A DNA stretch of 64,000 nucleotides. Source: Muribaculaceae bacterium. GTDB taxonomy: Bacteria > Bacteroidota > Bacteroidia > Bacteroidales > Muribaculaceae. The DNA lies in contig JAGAJP010000060.1 in NCBI GenBank assembly GCA_017626045.1, forward strand, positions 44,405 to 108,404. The letters are read 5' to 3'. Both the position numbers and the translations under genes were made by a program. Shown here piece by piece: positions 1 through 5,932 of this stretch; within the stretch, counting starts at the first letter, position 1; every line of letters starts with the position of its first letter. A model generated the notes under the pieces. The model was given only the letters and a program-made list of their open reading frames with translations. It ran no database searches and was not told the origin of the DNA.

Positions 1-157
1 GAAAGAGAAGAAAACACCGTCTCTTGCACTCGTACAGGCAGACGATGATGTCGATGCTCGGGTACGCTTCAAGGAAGGAATGAAGGGTTCGATGACCGAC
101 TACGAGATAATCGGCATTAATGAGACCAACTATATTGATTTCTTTACAAATACTTAA
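1..157 (+). CDS. C-terminal end of an unidentified protein (partial)
   Basis: An open frame enters from the left edge in frame 2 and stops with TAA at 155-157, giving about 51 residues that end in ETNYIDFFTNT. The piece is charged and has no motif I recognise. It ends four bases before the next ATG, so the two genes are probably co-transcribed. Given its neighbours (a DUF551-type protein, a BRO-type protein and transposon remnants) it most likely belongs to a mobile element. The function is unknown. Confidence 0.55.
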   Translation, partial: KEKKTPSLALVQADDDVDARVRFKEGMKGSMTDYEIIGINETNYIDFFTNT

Positions 158-161
158 GAAA

Positions 162-536
162 ATGGCTAAGACCAAAGAACAGCAGGCAGATTCTTATGCC
201 AATGAAAGAGCCGGCAACCTTGATGGCTACTATGTCATTTATGATGCGTTCATCGCTGGTCACGCCGCCGGTGAGCAGTCCATGTGGATAAAAGTGGATG
301 CTGACAATCCTCAGACACTTCCTAAAGTGGATCAAACCGTGCTATGCTGTCTCAGTAGCGAGGAGTTCATTGTTGCGAGATTCGACCACATTGAAAGTCA
401 TGAACTTAATGGGAAAGAATACAACGAGGCAGAATGGTGGATTGAGGATGGATGTGACAGTTACACTCTTGGCGATGAAGTCATCTATTGGATGCCGATA
501 ACGCCTATTCCCTACATAAACACCGAGAAGATATGA
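162..536 (+). CDS. DUF551-type small protein of a mobile element
   Basis: A protein of 124 residues from the ATG at 162; an upstream in-frame ATG at 120 would overlap the preceding gene, so the later start is preferred. The second half, from about residue 41, has the pattern of DUF551 proteins: a tryptophan-led start (MWIKV), a 'LPKVDQTVLCC' strand, a tryptophan pair (EWWIEDG) and the closing VIYWMPITPIP, which matches the usual 'WMPLPEPP' ending. DUF551 proteins are small, of unknown function, and common in phages and integrative elements. The N-terminal third (about 40 residues) is extra to that domain. The gene is followed by a bidirectional hairpin. Confidence 0.6.
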   Translation: MAKTKEQQADSYANERAGNLDGYYVIYDAFIAGHAAGEQSMWIKVDADNPQTLPKVDQTVLCCLSSEEFIVARFDHIESHELNGKEYNEAEWWIEDGCDSYTLGDEVIYWMPITPIPYINTEKI

Positions 537-569
537 CACCGACACCGACTGAACAGCGACCGACGCAAA

Positions 570-601
570 TTTTAATTTCCCCGAATTCGGGGGAATTAAA
601 A
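570..601. terminator. Bidirectional hairpin terminator
   Basis: A 32-base near-perfect palindrome with arms ttttaatttccccgaa and ttcgggggaattaaaa (one G-T type mismatch). It has A/T-rich outer arms on both sides, so it can act as an intrinsic terminator in both directions. It lies between the convergent DUF551-type gene and the BRO-type gene. Confidence 0.75.
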
Positions 602-613
602 CTGGAGTACGAT

Positions 614-1453
614 TTATTCAATCTCTTCAGGAGATTCTTGTCCTTTGATATAATCAGAAGCCTTGGCCGAGGAAATGACACTCCTTCCGAGTTTAGACTC
701 CAATTCAGTTCGGGCAACTTTCGCAACATTGCCTCCGCTTTTGGCAACATTGATATGCTGCCCAAGCGTTTGAGGATTCCGCTGTTTGGATATTTCCGTG
801 GTAGAAGCCTCTGCAAGAGTGTTGAGGGCAAGTTCGATGTTCGTCATATTGTCCCTCAGAGATTCTTTTTTCAATCCTTTGAGGTCTTTGTATTCTCTTG
901 TTTTCATGCCGCTCCATTGCCTGGTGATGAAATCTGTAAGCAATCCATATTTGCTGTCATCAAGACCTCCGCGTTTCCATTCATCGGTAAGCATCTTCCT
1001 GACCTCAATGCCTCGAAGACGCTGGTTTATCCATTCTTCCGAATAACCGAGGCGGCGGTAATCAGCCACAGCCTGTTCAATGGAAAGTTCCGGGTCTTGC
1101 ATTTGGTCAAGGCGCGTAGCGGCAACCTGCGCCATCCACTGCTTGAATGGCTCGGCCTTTGGGGAAGGGATAGATTGGATAATCCTAAACAATGCGGTTG
1201 GATTTGCAGCCAAAGTTTTACGAGTTCTTCCACTTTCGCCTTTCATTGGTATCTGGGGACAATTTGTCCCTATGTAGACTCCCAGCTCAGGCTCGCGCTT
1301 TCTCATTTTTTTCAGATAGTCGGTTGGGTTTGCACTGTCTGTAAGCACTTCCACCACATCGACTACAGAAAAATACCATTCCTCTTTTTCGCTGTCCCAT
1401 ACCGTCCTGACCTTGCGGTCATTGAAAATCTGTATATGATTCTTCTTTGTCAT
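614..1453 (-). CDS. BRO-N / DinD-like protein (phage antirepressor type)
   Basis: A protein of 279 residues. Residues about 8-105 have the Bro-N pattern: IQIFNDRKVRTVWDSE, EEWYFSVVDVVEVLTDS, a YLKKMRKREPEL segment and the closing LFRIIQSIPSPKAEPFKQW. The C-terminal third (GLKKESLRDNMTNIELALNT, then a K-x-GRSVIS segment) resembles the DNA-damage-inducible protein DinD. Such proteins are found in prophages and integrative elements and are thought to bind DNA in lysogeny or damage control. The gene is convergent with the DUF551-type gene. It has its own promoter at 1566-1596 and a leader of about 100 bases with an inverted repeat. The target is unknown. Confidence 0.75.
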   Translation of the reverse strand: MTKKNHIQIFNDRKVRTVWDSEKEEWYFSVVDVVEVLTDSANPTDYLKKMRKREPELGVYIGTNCPQIPMKGESGRTRKTLAANPTALFRIIQSIPSPKAEPFKQWMAQVAATRLDQMQDPELSIEQAVADYRRLGYSEEWINQRLRGIEVRKMLTDEWKRGGLDDSKYGLLTDFITRQWSGMKTREYKDLKGLKKESLRDNMTNIELALNTLAEASTTEISKQRNPQTLGQHINVAKSGGNVAKVARTELESKLGRSVISSAKASDYIKGQESPEEIE

Positions 1454-1495
1454 TTTTCAATAAAAACATCGGCTACGGGTTCATGCCTCTATAAA

Positions 1496-1554
1496 GTGAC
1501 GCTCAGAGACACTACTGCCGCAGCCGAGTTAAATATCCTTCGTGAGAGCGTCAC
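1496..1554. promoter_or_regulatory. Inverted repeat in the leader of the BRO-type gene
   Basis: Two perfect 9-base arms, gtgacgctc (1496-1504) and gagcgtcac (1546-1554), are separated by 41 bases. They lie between the predicted transcription start (about 1561) and the ATG at 1453 on the minus strand. They could be a pair of operator half-sites or form a leader RNA hairpin. This is inference from position only. Confidence 0.4.
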
Positions 1555-1565
1555 CAATCACAATG

Positions 1566-1596
1566 CAAAAGTAATAAAAAATTATGGATACGCAAA
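1566..1596 (-). promoter_or_regulatory. Bacteroidetes-type promoter for the BRO-type gene
   Basis: On the minus strand a TTTG box (1593-1596) is followed after 19 bases by TACTTTTG (1566-1573). This fits the TTTG / TAnnTTTG consensus of the primary sigma factor exactly. Transcription would start near 1561, leaving an untranslated leader of about 108 bases. Confidence 0.6.
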
Positions 1597-1828
1597 ATAA
1601 CCAACGACCGCAGGAGTGCAAGCATTATGACGAAAAGCGCTTCGCGGATGAATGCTGCTCCAAAGGAGCAGTATCAAGACAAACATTGCATTTGGTGGTT
1701 TAGCCAGTACCTTTGCCCCGACTTCACCCCTAAAATAATGATGCCATATGAACAATAGGTACAACCGTCCGCGATAGCGTATTGAAGCCTGCCTGTATAA
1801 GTTCTAACTTTGCCGAAAAAATTGAATT

Positions 1829-2425
1829 ATGGACAAAGTGGAACTATACAGGCAGGTTTTCGCGTCCTTCCGTACACTCTGTGCCGAAGGGAAACAGCCT
1901 TCGTCATTCAATGCCTACTGTAAGGCTCATGGAGTAGAGCAATCGTTGATGCGTCACATACTGAAAGATGAATTTCAAAATGTGAAAACTCTTTCAGGTT
2001 TTCAGTTCAGCAGGAGTGCCGGGGACCACTCGGTTGGAAAAATCTGTTCTCAGATCTATGAAGAGTTCAAACGTCTTTGTGCGGAAGGGCGCCAACCGGG
2101 AACTTTCAAGGCATATTGCCTTCAGTATGGCATAACACGCAAGCAGATGCATGGCTATCTATATCGCAATAAACTGAGAGTAGCTGGACTTCCGGGATTT
2201 AAGGGGCCAGCGGGAGCGGGAACGTTAAGTCGTAGCTGTCAGGAGATTCCGTTCGAGGAAGTGATCTTCGAGGAGGCAGGTTTCCTTCCGGCTGAAGGAT
2301 GCAATATGATAACGGTAAAGGTAAACGGTCATGTCGCTGTCAGTTTTCCGGCGGACACTGATGTGGCCGTCATTGCAAAGTTTGTCAGGAAGATTGGAAA
2401 GGAGGCGGGACATGTGGGGGCTTGA
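1829..2425 (+). CDS. IS66-type accessory protein (TnpA-like) with a doubled N-terminal module
   Basis: A protein of 198 residues. Two copies of a helical module follow each other: residues about 10-45 (FASFRTLCAEGKQPSSFNAYC) and about 77-112 (YEEFKRLCAEGRQPGTFKAYC), each with a helix-turn-helix-like end. The C-terminus (VNGHVAVSFPADTDVAVIAKF) resembles the final strand-helix of the small first protein of IS66-family elements. The next ATG overlaps its end by 14 bases in another frame, as IS66 tnpA/tnpB genes often do. A TAACTTTG promoter box lies at 1805-1812, just upstream. tnpB is cut after 15 codons and tnpC is absent, so this is a remnant that cannot move by itself. Assignment rests on pattern and context. 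Confidence 0.6.
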   Translation: MDKVELYRQVFASFRTLCAEGKQPSSFNAYCKAHGVEQSLMRHILKDEFQNVKTLSGFQFSRSAGDHSVGKICSQIYEEFKRLCAEGRQPGTFKAYCLQYGITRKQMHGYLYRNKLRVAGLPGFKGPAGAGTLSRSCQEIPFEEVIFEEAGFLPAEGCNMITVKVNGHVAVSFPADTDVAVIAKFVRKIGKEAGHVGA

Positions 2426-3023
2426 GCAGGGATTGAGGCTGTGGGTATGCCTTTATTAAATCCTGTCGGAGAGCCTCGTTGACATATATCTTCAAAAATT
2501 TGTGATATGATGCAATTGTGGTCTGTTTATAATCACGTCTGCTCCGAAGCCATGTGTCGAATTTCTGGATATTTGATTTGGTGAGATCGCTGAAATCTCG
2601 GATTGTATTAAACTCCTCAAGCGCAACAGTTAGTTTACGATGGTTTTTTCTCGTTGATTCCCTTATGTCATTCCTTGTTTCCGCAGTTGCCTTGACAAAA
2701 CTTATAAAGGACTTGCCATTACCTTTTCCCTTAAGGAAACTTTCAAGCAGGCTCCAAGTAAATGGTTTGTCGTCAATCATAAGTCTTCTTATGAAATTGA
2801 CAATTGATTCATATATCTTTTCAATCTTAAGATTCAGATCGACGGCATCGGTGCGAGCGACAATTTTATTTTGTTTGCTCCAGTTCTTAGGAAGTACCTT
2901 GACTCCGGTAGATATCCATTTTCGCTTACCTTCGAAGGAGATTTCAATTTCTACAAAGGTTCCTTTGGAGGCTGTAGGTTTGCGTCTTCCATATAGAATT
3001 CGCACTGTTGGATAATTGTTCAT
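2385..3023 (-). pseudogene. Tyrosine integrase, cut before its catalytic domain
   Basis: The open frame has 212 residues against about 400 for intact relatives. Residues 1-95 form the Arm-type DNA-binding domain (a strand-rich start with FVEIEISFEGKRKWISTGV, then KNWSKQN). Residues about 100-190 form the helical core-binding domain (SFISFVKATAETRND, KFLKIYVNEALRQDLIKA). The catalytic half with the R-H-R-Y residues is gone. After about residue 191 the frame runs into antisense of the IS66-type remnant and gives the proline-rich tail PQPQSLLKPPHVPPP. The gene starts about 250 bases from the 3' end of a tRNA-Arg gene, the usual place for the integrase of a tRNA-inserted island. No activity is expected. 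Confidence 0.75.
2412..2459 (+). pseudogene. tnpB fragment of an IS66-type element (first codons only)
   Basis: Starting from the ATG at 2412, inside the end of the tnpA-like gene, the frame reads MWGLEQGLRLWVCLY and stops. This resembles the start of IS66 TnpB (Orf2) proteins, which continue with a conserved DMRK-type motif that is missing here. Homology to a transposase ends at about 2450, where the sequence becomes the minus-strand integrase. The break marks a deletion or recombination joint. Confidence 0.5.
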
Positions 3024-3242
3024 TGTATTTTTAATGCTAATTTACTAATTTGACTTCAATTAACCCATCATGCTATTGACAGTTATTATAACTATAACGA
3101 TGTATCATAGGATGTATCATATTTGTATCAAATTGGAGATAATTAGAGCAAAGAAGTGATAATAATAGTTATATTATTACTAATAATCGTAATAAAGAGA
3201 ACAAAAACGTAGGTGAGATACTAACCGATTGAGATACAATAG

Positions 3243-3270
3243 AAAAAGGCTGTCCCACGACAGCCTTTTT
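3243..3270 (-). terminator. Terminator of the tRNA operon
   Basis: A perfect stem aaaaaggctgtc / gacagccttttt with a short loop, flanked by A and T runs on both sides. It lies just past the 3' end of tRNA-Arg and can also serve the opposite direction. Confidence 0.85.
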
Positions 3271-3274
3271 CATG

Positions 3275-3348
3275 TGATCCGCACAGGATTCAAACCTGTA
3301 ACCTTCTGATCCGTAGTCAGATGCTCTATTCAGTTGAGCTAGCGGACC
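3275..3348 (-). tRNA. tRNA-Arg(ACG)
   Basis: The 74-base cloverleaf has acceptor arms ggtccgc / gcggatc, a D arm with gctcaactgaatagagc, an anticodon loop CTACGGA (anticodon ACG) in stem tctga/tcaga, and a T arm acagg-tttgaat-cctgt. The CCA end is not encoded. It is the last gene of the tRNA operon and lies next to the cut integrase, so it is a candidate insertion site of the island. Confidence 0.92.
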
Positions 3349-3381
3349 CTCATTGCAAATAATCCCTATTTAAATTCATCG

Positions 3382-3454
3382 TGATCCGCGTGGGGCTCGA
3401 ACCCACGACCCCAACATTAAAAGTGTTGTGCTCTACCAGCTGAGCTAGCGAATC
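3382..3454 (-). tRNA. tRNA-Lys(TTT)
   Basis: The 73-base cloverleaf has acceptor arms gattcgc / gcggatc, a D arm gctcagctggtagagc, anticodon loop CTTTTAA (anticodon TTT) and a T arm gtggg-ttcgagc-cccac. CCA is not encoded. Confidence 0.93.
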
Positions 3455-3490
3455 TCCATATAAAATAGAAAGCTTTCGCTCTCTATCTTG

Positions 3491-3564
3491 CGCTTCAAGA
3501 TGGGCTTGAACCAACGACCCCCTGATTAACAGTCAGGTGCTCTAACCAACTGAGCTATTGAAGC
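3491..3564 (-). tRNA. tRNA-Asn(GTT), copy 2
   Basis: The 74-base cloverleaf has acceptor arms gcttcaa / ttgaagc, anticodon loop CTGTTAA (anticodon GTT) in stem cctga/tcagg, and discriminator G. It is identical to the copy at 3599-3672, from which it is separated by 34 bases. Confidence 0.93.
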
Positions 3565-3598
3565 ATTTTAGATGTTTTAATCCGTCTCCGGAATTTTG

Positions 3599-3672
3599 CG
3601 CTTCAAGATGGGCTTGAACCAACGACCCCCTGATTAACAGTCAGGTGCTCTAACCAACTGAGCTATTGAAGC
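3599..3672 (-). tRNA. tRNA-Asn(GTT), copy 1
   Basis: Identical in sequence to the tRNA-Asn at 3491-3564, so the two are a recent or homogenised tandem duplicate. It is the first intact tRNA after the promoter at 3747-3778. Confidence 0.93.
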
Positions 3673-3679
3673 ATTTATG

Positions 3680-3706
3680 TCTCAAACCAACTAAGGGATT
3701 GAAGCA
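3680..3706 (-). pseudogene. 5' scrap of a third tRNA-Asn
   Basis: The plus strand reads tctcaaaccaactaagggat followed by tgaagca. This matches the 5' acceptor and D-arm part of the neighbouring tRNA-Asn genes (tctaaccaactgagctattg, then aagca) with a few changes. The rest of the tRNA is absent. It lies between the promoter and the first intact tRNA-Asn and is probably the residue of unequal crossing over. Confidence 0.6.
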
Positions 3707-3746
3707 GTATCGCATTTTCAAGGTGGTGTCCCTCTCAATTGCGATG

Positions 3747-3778
3747 CAAAATTACAGCTTTTTTTTTAATCCTGCAAA
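3747..3778 (-). promoter_or_regulatory. Promoter of the tRNA operon
   Basis: On the minus strand a TTTG box (3775-3778) is followed after 20 bases by TAATTTTG (3747-3754), a full match to the Bacteroidetes consensus. It drives the Asn-Asn-Lys-Arg tRNA cluster. Confidence 0.75.
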
Positions 3779-4072
3779 TATTTCAGCAATTTTTTTTCTA
3801 AAAAAATAATCTGCATTATTCATGGCCCTTATTGCAACAAGAGTTAATTGTCAGCATCTCAGCGCGATGTTCATTCTTCCTCTATGAAAGTAGGATATTC
3901 TAAATCAAGTATCGTCATCGCCGTGCTCGTGGTTATGCACCGCCATTTGGCCCTTTCGTTAAAAAACAGTATGAATAATGCAGGTTGGTACGTTCGAGGC
4001 GAGCGTCCAGGTATGTCCATGGCAACTGCAGTATATCTATTGAACGGTTATGTTAATAATTCAAAATAGAAG
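3779..4072. other. Intergenic stretch without a supported gene
   Basis: An A/T-rich start is followed by about 220 bases of mixed composition. A 73-codon plus-strand frame (3848-4069) has no recognisable motif, no ribosome-binding context and a composition that looks random. I see no gene, repeat or RNA structure here. Confidence 0.5.
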
Positions 4073-4108
4073 AGAGCGGTCCGAATCTCAACGATCCGGA
4101 CCGTTCTC
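4073..4108 (-). terminator. Terminator of rplU-rpmA
   Basis: A hairpin with arms gagcggtccg and ccggaccgttc (about 10 paired bases, 12-base loop) lies 27 bases past the rpmA stop. On the minus strand it is followed by a pyrimidine-rich tctcttctatttt run. Confidence 0.75.
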
Positions 4109-4134
4109 AATTTATTTAACAAAATTTCCTGAGC

Positions 4135-4398
4135 TTAGTTTGCTGCGTAGGGTTCTACGTTGATAAACTTACGTCCTTCCTTACCGGTGGTGAAGACTAC
4201 AATTCCGTCGATGAGTGCGAAGATTGTGTGGTCTTTACCCATGCCTACATTGAGACCCGGGTGGTGAACAGTGCCGCGCTGACGCTTGATGATGTTGCCA
4301 GCCTTGCACTTGGAGCCACCGAAAATTTTAACACCGAGACGTTTGCTTTGCGATTCGCGGCCGTTCTTAGAACTGCCGACACCTTTTTTATGTGCCAT
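4135..4398 (-). CDS. rpmA: 50S ribosomal protein L27
   Basis: An 87-residue protein of typical length with the L27 start [20 protein letters not shown] and the conserved core [24 protein letters not shown]27 sits near the peptidyl-transferase centre of the large subunit. The N-terminus starts directly at AHKKG without the leader peptide that Firmicutes L27 carries. It lies 12 bases after rplU, the standard pairing, and is followed by a hairpin terminator. Confidence 0.98.
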   Translation of the reverse strand: MAHKKGVGSSKNGRESQSKRLGVKIFGGSKCKAGNIIKRQRGTVHHPGLNVGMGKDHTIFALIDGIVVFTTGKEGRKFINVEPYAAN

Positions 4399-4410
4399 AT
4401 CTAATGATGA

Positions 4411-4731
4411 TTATTTTTCGATGTTCTTAACTAATACTTTTGAGAACTGCTGGCGGTGGCCATTCAGTCTGCGATAACCTTTGCGACGTTTCTTCTTGAA
4501 GACAAGAACCTTGTCACCCTTCACGAGGGGGAGAAGAACCTCACATGTAACTTTGGCTCCTTCAACGGCAGGAGCGCCGACCTTAACGTCGCCGTCGGCG
4601 TCGAGAAGCAGTACTTTGTCAAAGACTACGGAGTCTCCTTCCTTTACTTCATCGCCGAGGTGGTGCACATACAGAAACTTGCCTTCTTCGGCTTTGAACT
4701 GCTGACCTTTGATTTCTACGATTGCGTACAT
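4411..4731 (-). CDS. rplU: 50S ribosomal protein L21
   Basis: A 106-residue protein. It begins [19 protein letters not shown], as L21 does, and carries the C-terminal basic [18 protein letters not shown] segment that contacts 23S rRNA. It is the first gene of the rplU-rpmA operon, with a full promoter at 4816-4846. The transcript would have a leader of about 80 bases. Ribosomal-protein leaders can be sites of autoregulation, but I see no proven structure here. Confidence 0.98.
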   Translation of the reverse strand: MYAIVEIKGQQFKAEEGKFLYVHHLGDEVKEGDSVVFDKVLLLDADGDVKVGAPAVEGAKVTCEVLLPLVKGDKVLVFKKKRRKGYRRLNGHRQQFSKVLVKNIEK

Positions 4732-4815
4732 TTTAATTGGTTGAATTAATTGTTGTTGCGTTGGGCGCGGAACGATTATGCCCCGTCTTTATAAGCCTTG
4801 GCGCGAAATGCACCG

Positions 4816-4846
4816 CAAAGTTACAAAAAAATTCCGACTTGACAAA
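4816..4846 (-). promoter_or_regulatory. Promoter of rplU-rpmA
   Basis: On the minus strand TTTG (4843-4846) is followed after 19 bases by TAACTTTG (4816-4823), an exact consensus match. The predicted start is near 4811. Confidence 0.8.
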
Positions 4847-4889
4847 TCAATTTTCGATTTATTTTCAATTCATCGTTGTTGCGTGGTGG

Positions 4890-5888
4890 CTAAACGAGTA
4901 TGCTGTTGAGCTTGCGGTGCTCCACGAGGAAGCCGTCGTGGCCGAATTCGGATTCAATCTCGTGATATTCGGCGCCGGGTATCATGGCGGTTAGCTCGCG
5001 CATCTCTTCCGGTGTGAAGATGATGTCGGTGGTGATGCCGATTATGGTGGTCTTTGCCTTTATGCCGGCGAGTGCGGTGGCAACGCCGCCGCGGCCTCTG
5101 CCTGCGTCGTGCGTGTCGAAGGCATCAAGTATCGTCATGTAGGAGTAGGCGTTGAAGCGTCTGACAAGTTTCTCTCCCTGATACTTCTGATATGTGCAGG
5201 CTCGGTGCGTTGCCGGAATCCCGTCGCATGGCGGATCCTGCTGTGTGGCGTTGTAGCCCCATGGCCCGCGGTAGGTGAGTAGCCCGATTGCGCGGGCGGC
5301 GGCAAGCCCCTTGCTTCCGGCTTCAGCGTTCCGTTCCCCATAAGTCGCATCGCTTCTTATAGCCATTCGCTGGGTTTCGTCTATCGCGATGCTCCAGGGT
5401 GATGCCTTGGCAGATGTCGCTATAAGTATGAGCCGTCTGAAACGCTCCGGTTCCATTACAGCCCATTCTATTGCCTGAAATCCTCCTACCGAACTCCCTA
5501 CAAGGGTGTTTATGTCCGTAAGCCCGAGGTCGTCTGCAAGAATGATATGTGCCTTCACCATATCCCTGATTGTCAGTTTTGGGAAGTCGTAATAATATGG
5601 CTCGCCTGTCGCGGGGTCCTCAGACAGGGGACCGGTGGAGCCGTAGCAGGAACCTATGATGTTGGCGCATACCACAAACCATCTGTCAGGATCAAGAAAA
5701 CAGCCCGATTCAACGGTATGTGGCCACCAGTCCGCCACGTCGCTGTTGGCGGTGAGTGCGTGGCATACCCACACCACATTGTCTTTCTTAGCGTTGAGCG
5801 TTCCAAATGTGTGGTATGCTATATCAAGACAGGGGAGAGTTCCGCCAAGTTCGAGGGGGAAAGGATTGTGGTAGTGAAATATGTTCAT
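4890..5888 (-). CDS. metX: Homoserine O-acyltransferase (MetX type)
   Basis: A cytoplasmic alpha/beta-hydrolase-fold enzyme that acylates homoserine, normally with acetyl-CoA, as the first committed step of methionine synthesis. The ATG at 5888 gives 332 residues starting MNIFHYHNPFPLELGG, the typical MetX start. An upstream in-frame start at 6029 would add 47 residues lying inside the neighbouring gene and its hairpin, so it is rejected. The early LGGTLPCLDIAYHTFG segment, the NIIGSCYGSTGP oxyanion region, the nucleophile elbow GSSVGG (Ser about 133), a late Asp (TTDIIFTPEEM) and the His (FGHDGF) near the end form the expected triad. Acetyl versus succinyl preference cannot be read from the sequence. 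It lies downstream of an unrelated Omp28-like gene with a hairpin between. Confidence 0.92.
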   Translation of the reverse strand: MNIFHYHNPFPLELGGTLPCLDIAYHTFGTLNAKKDNVVWVCHALTANSDVADWWPHTVESGCFLDPDRWFVVCANIIGSCYGSTGPLSEDPATGEPYYYDFPKLTIRDMVKAHIILADDLGLTDINTLVGSSVGGFQAIEWAVMEPERFRRLILIATSAKASPWSIAIDETQRMAIRSDATYGERNAEAGSKGLAAARAIGLLTYRGPWGYNATQQDPPCDGIPATHRACTYQKYQGEKLVRRFNAYSYMTILDAFDTHDAGRGRGGVATALAGIKAKTTIIGITTDIIFTPEEMRELTAMIPGAEYHEIESEFGHDGFLVEHRKLNSILV

Positions 5889-5901
5889 GTGTAATTTGCT
5901 A

Positions 5902-5926
5902 AGGAGCCCCGCTTTTGCGAGGCTCC
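5902..5926 (-). terminator. Hairpin between the Omp28-like gene and metX
   Basis: Arms aggagcc and ggctcct, extended by cgc/gcg, sit 7 bases after the Omp28-like stop and 14 bases before the metX ATG. It may end the upstream transcript, or act as an attenuator within the metX leader, since no separate promoter is visible between. Confidence 0.55.
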
Positions 5927-5932
5927 TGATGA

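Noticed and set aside
488..1600. 370-codon plus-strand open frame across the BRO-type gene
   Set aside because: It is antisense to a well-supported BRO-N/DinD-like gene with its own promoter, has no recognisable motif and reads as complement of helical coding DNA.
1582..1764. 60-codon minus-strand open frame upstream of the BRO-type promoter
   Set aside because: No motif and no start context; it overlaps the region of the BRO promoter.
3848..4069. 73-codon plus-strand open frame between the tRNAs and rpmA
   Set aside because: No family resemblance, random-like composition and no promoter or ribosome-binding context.
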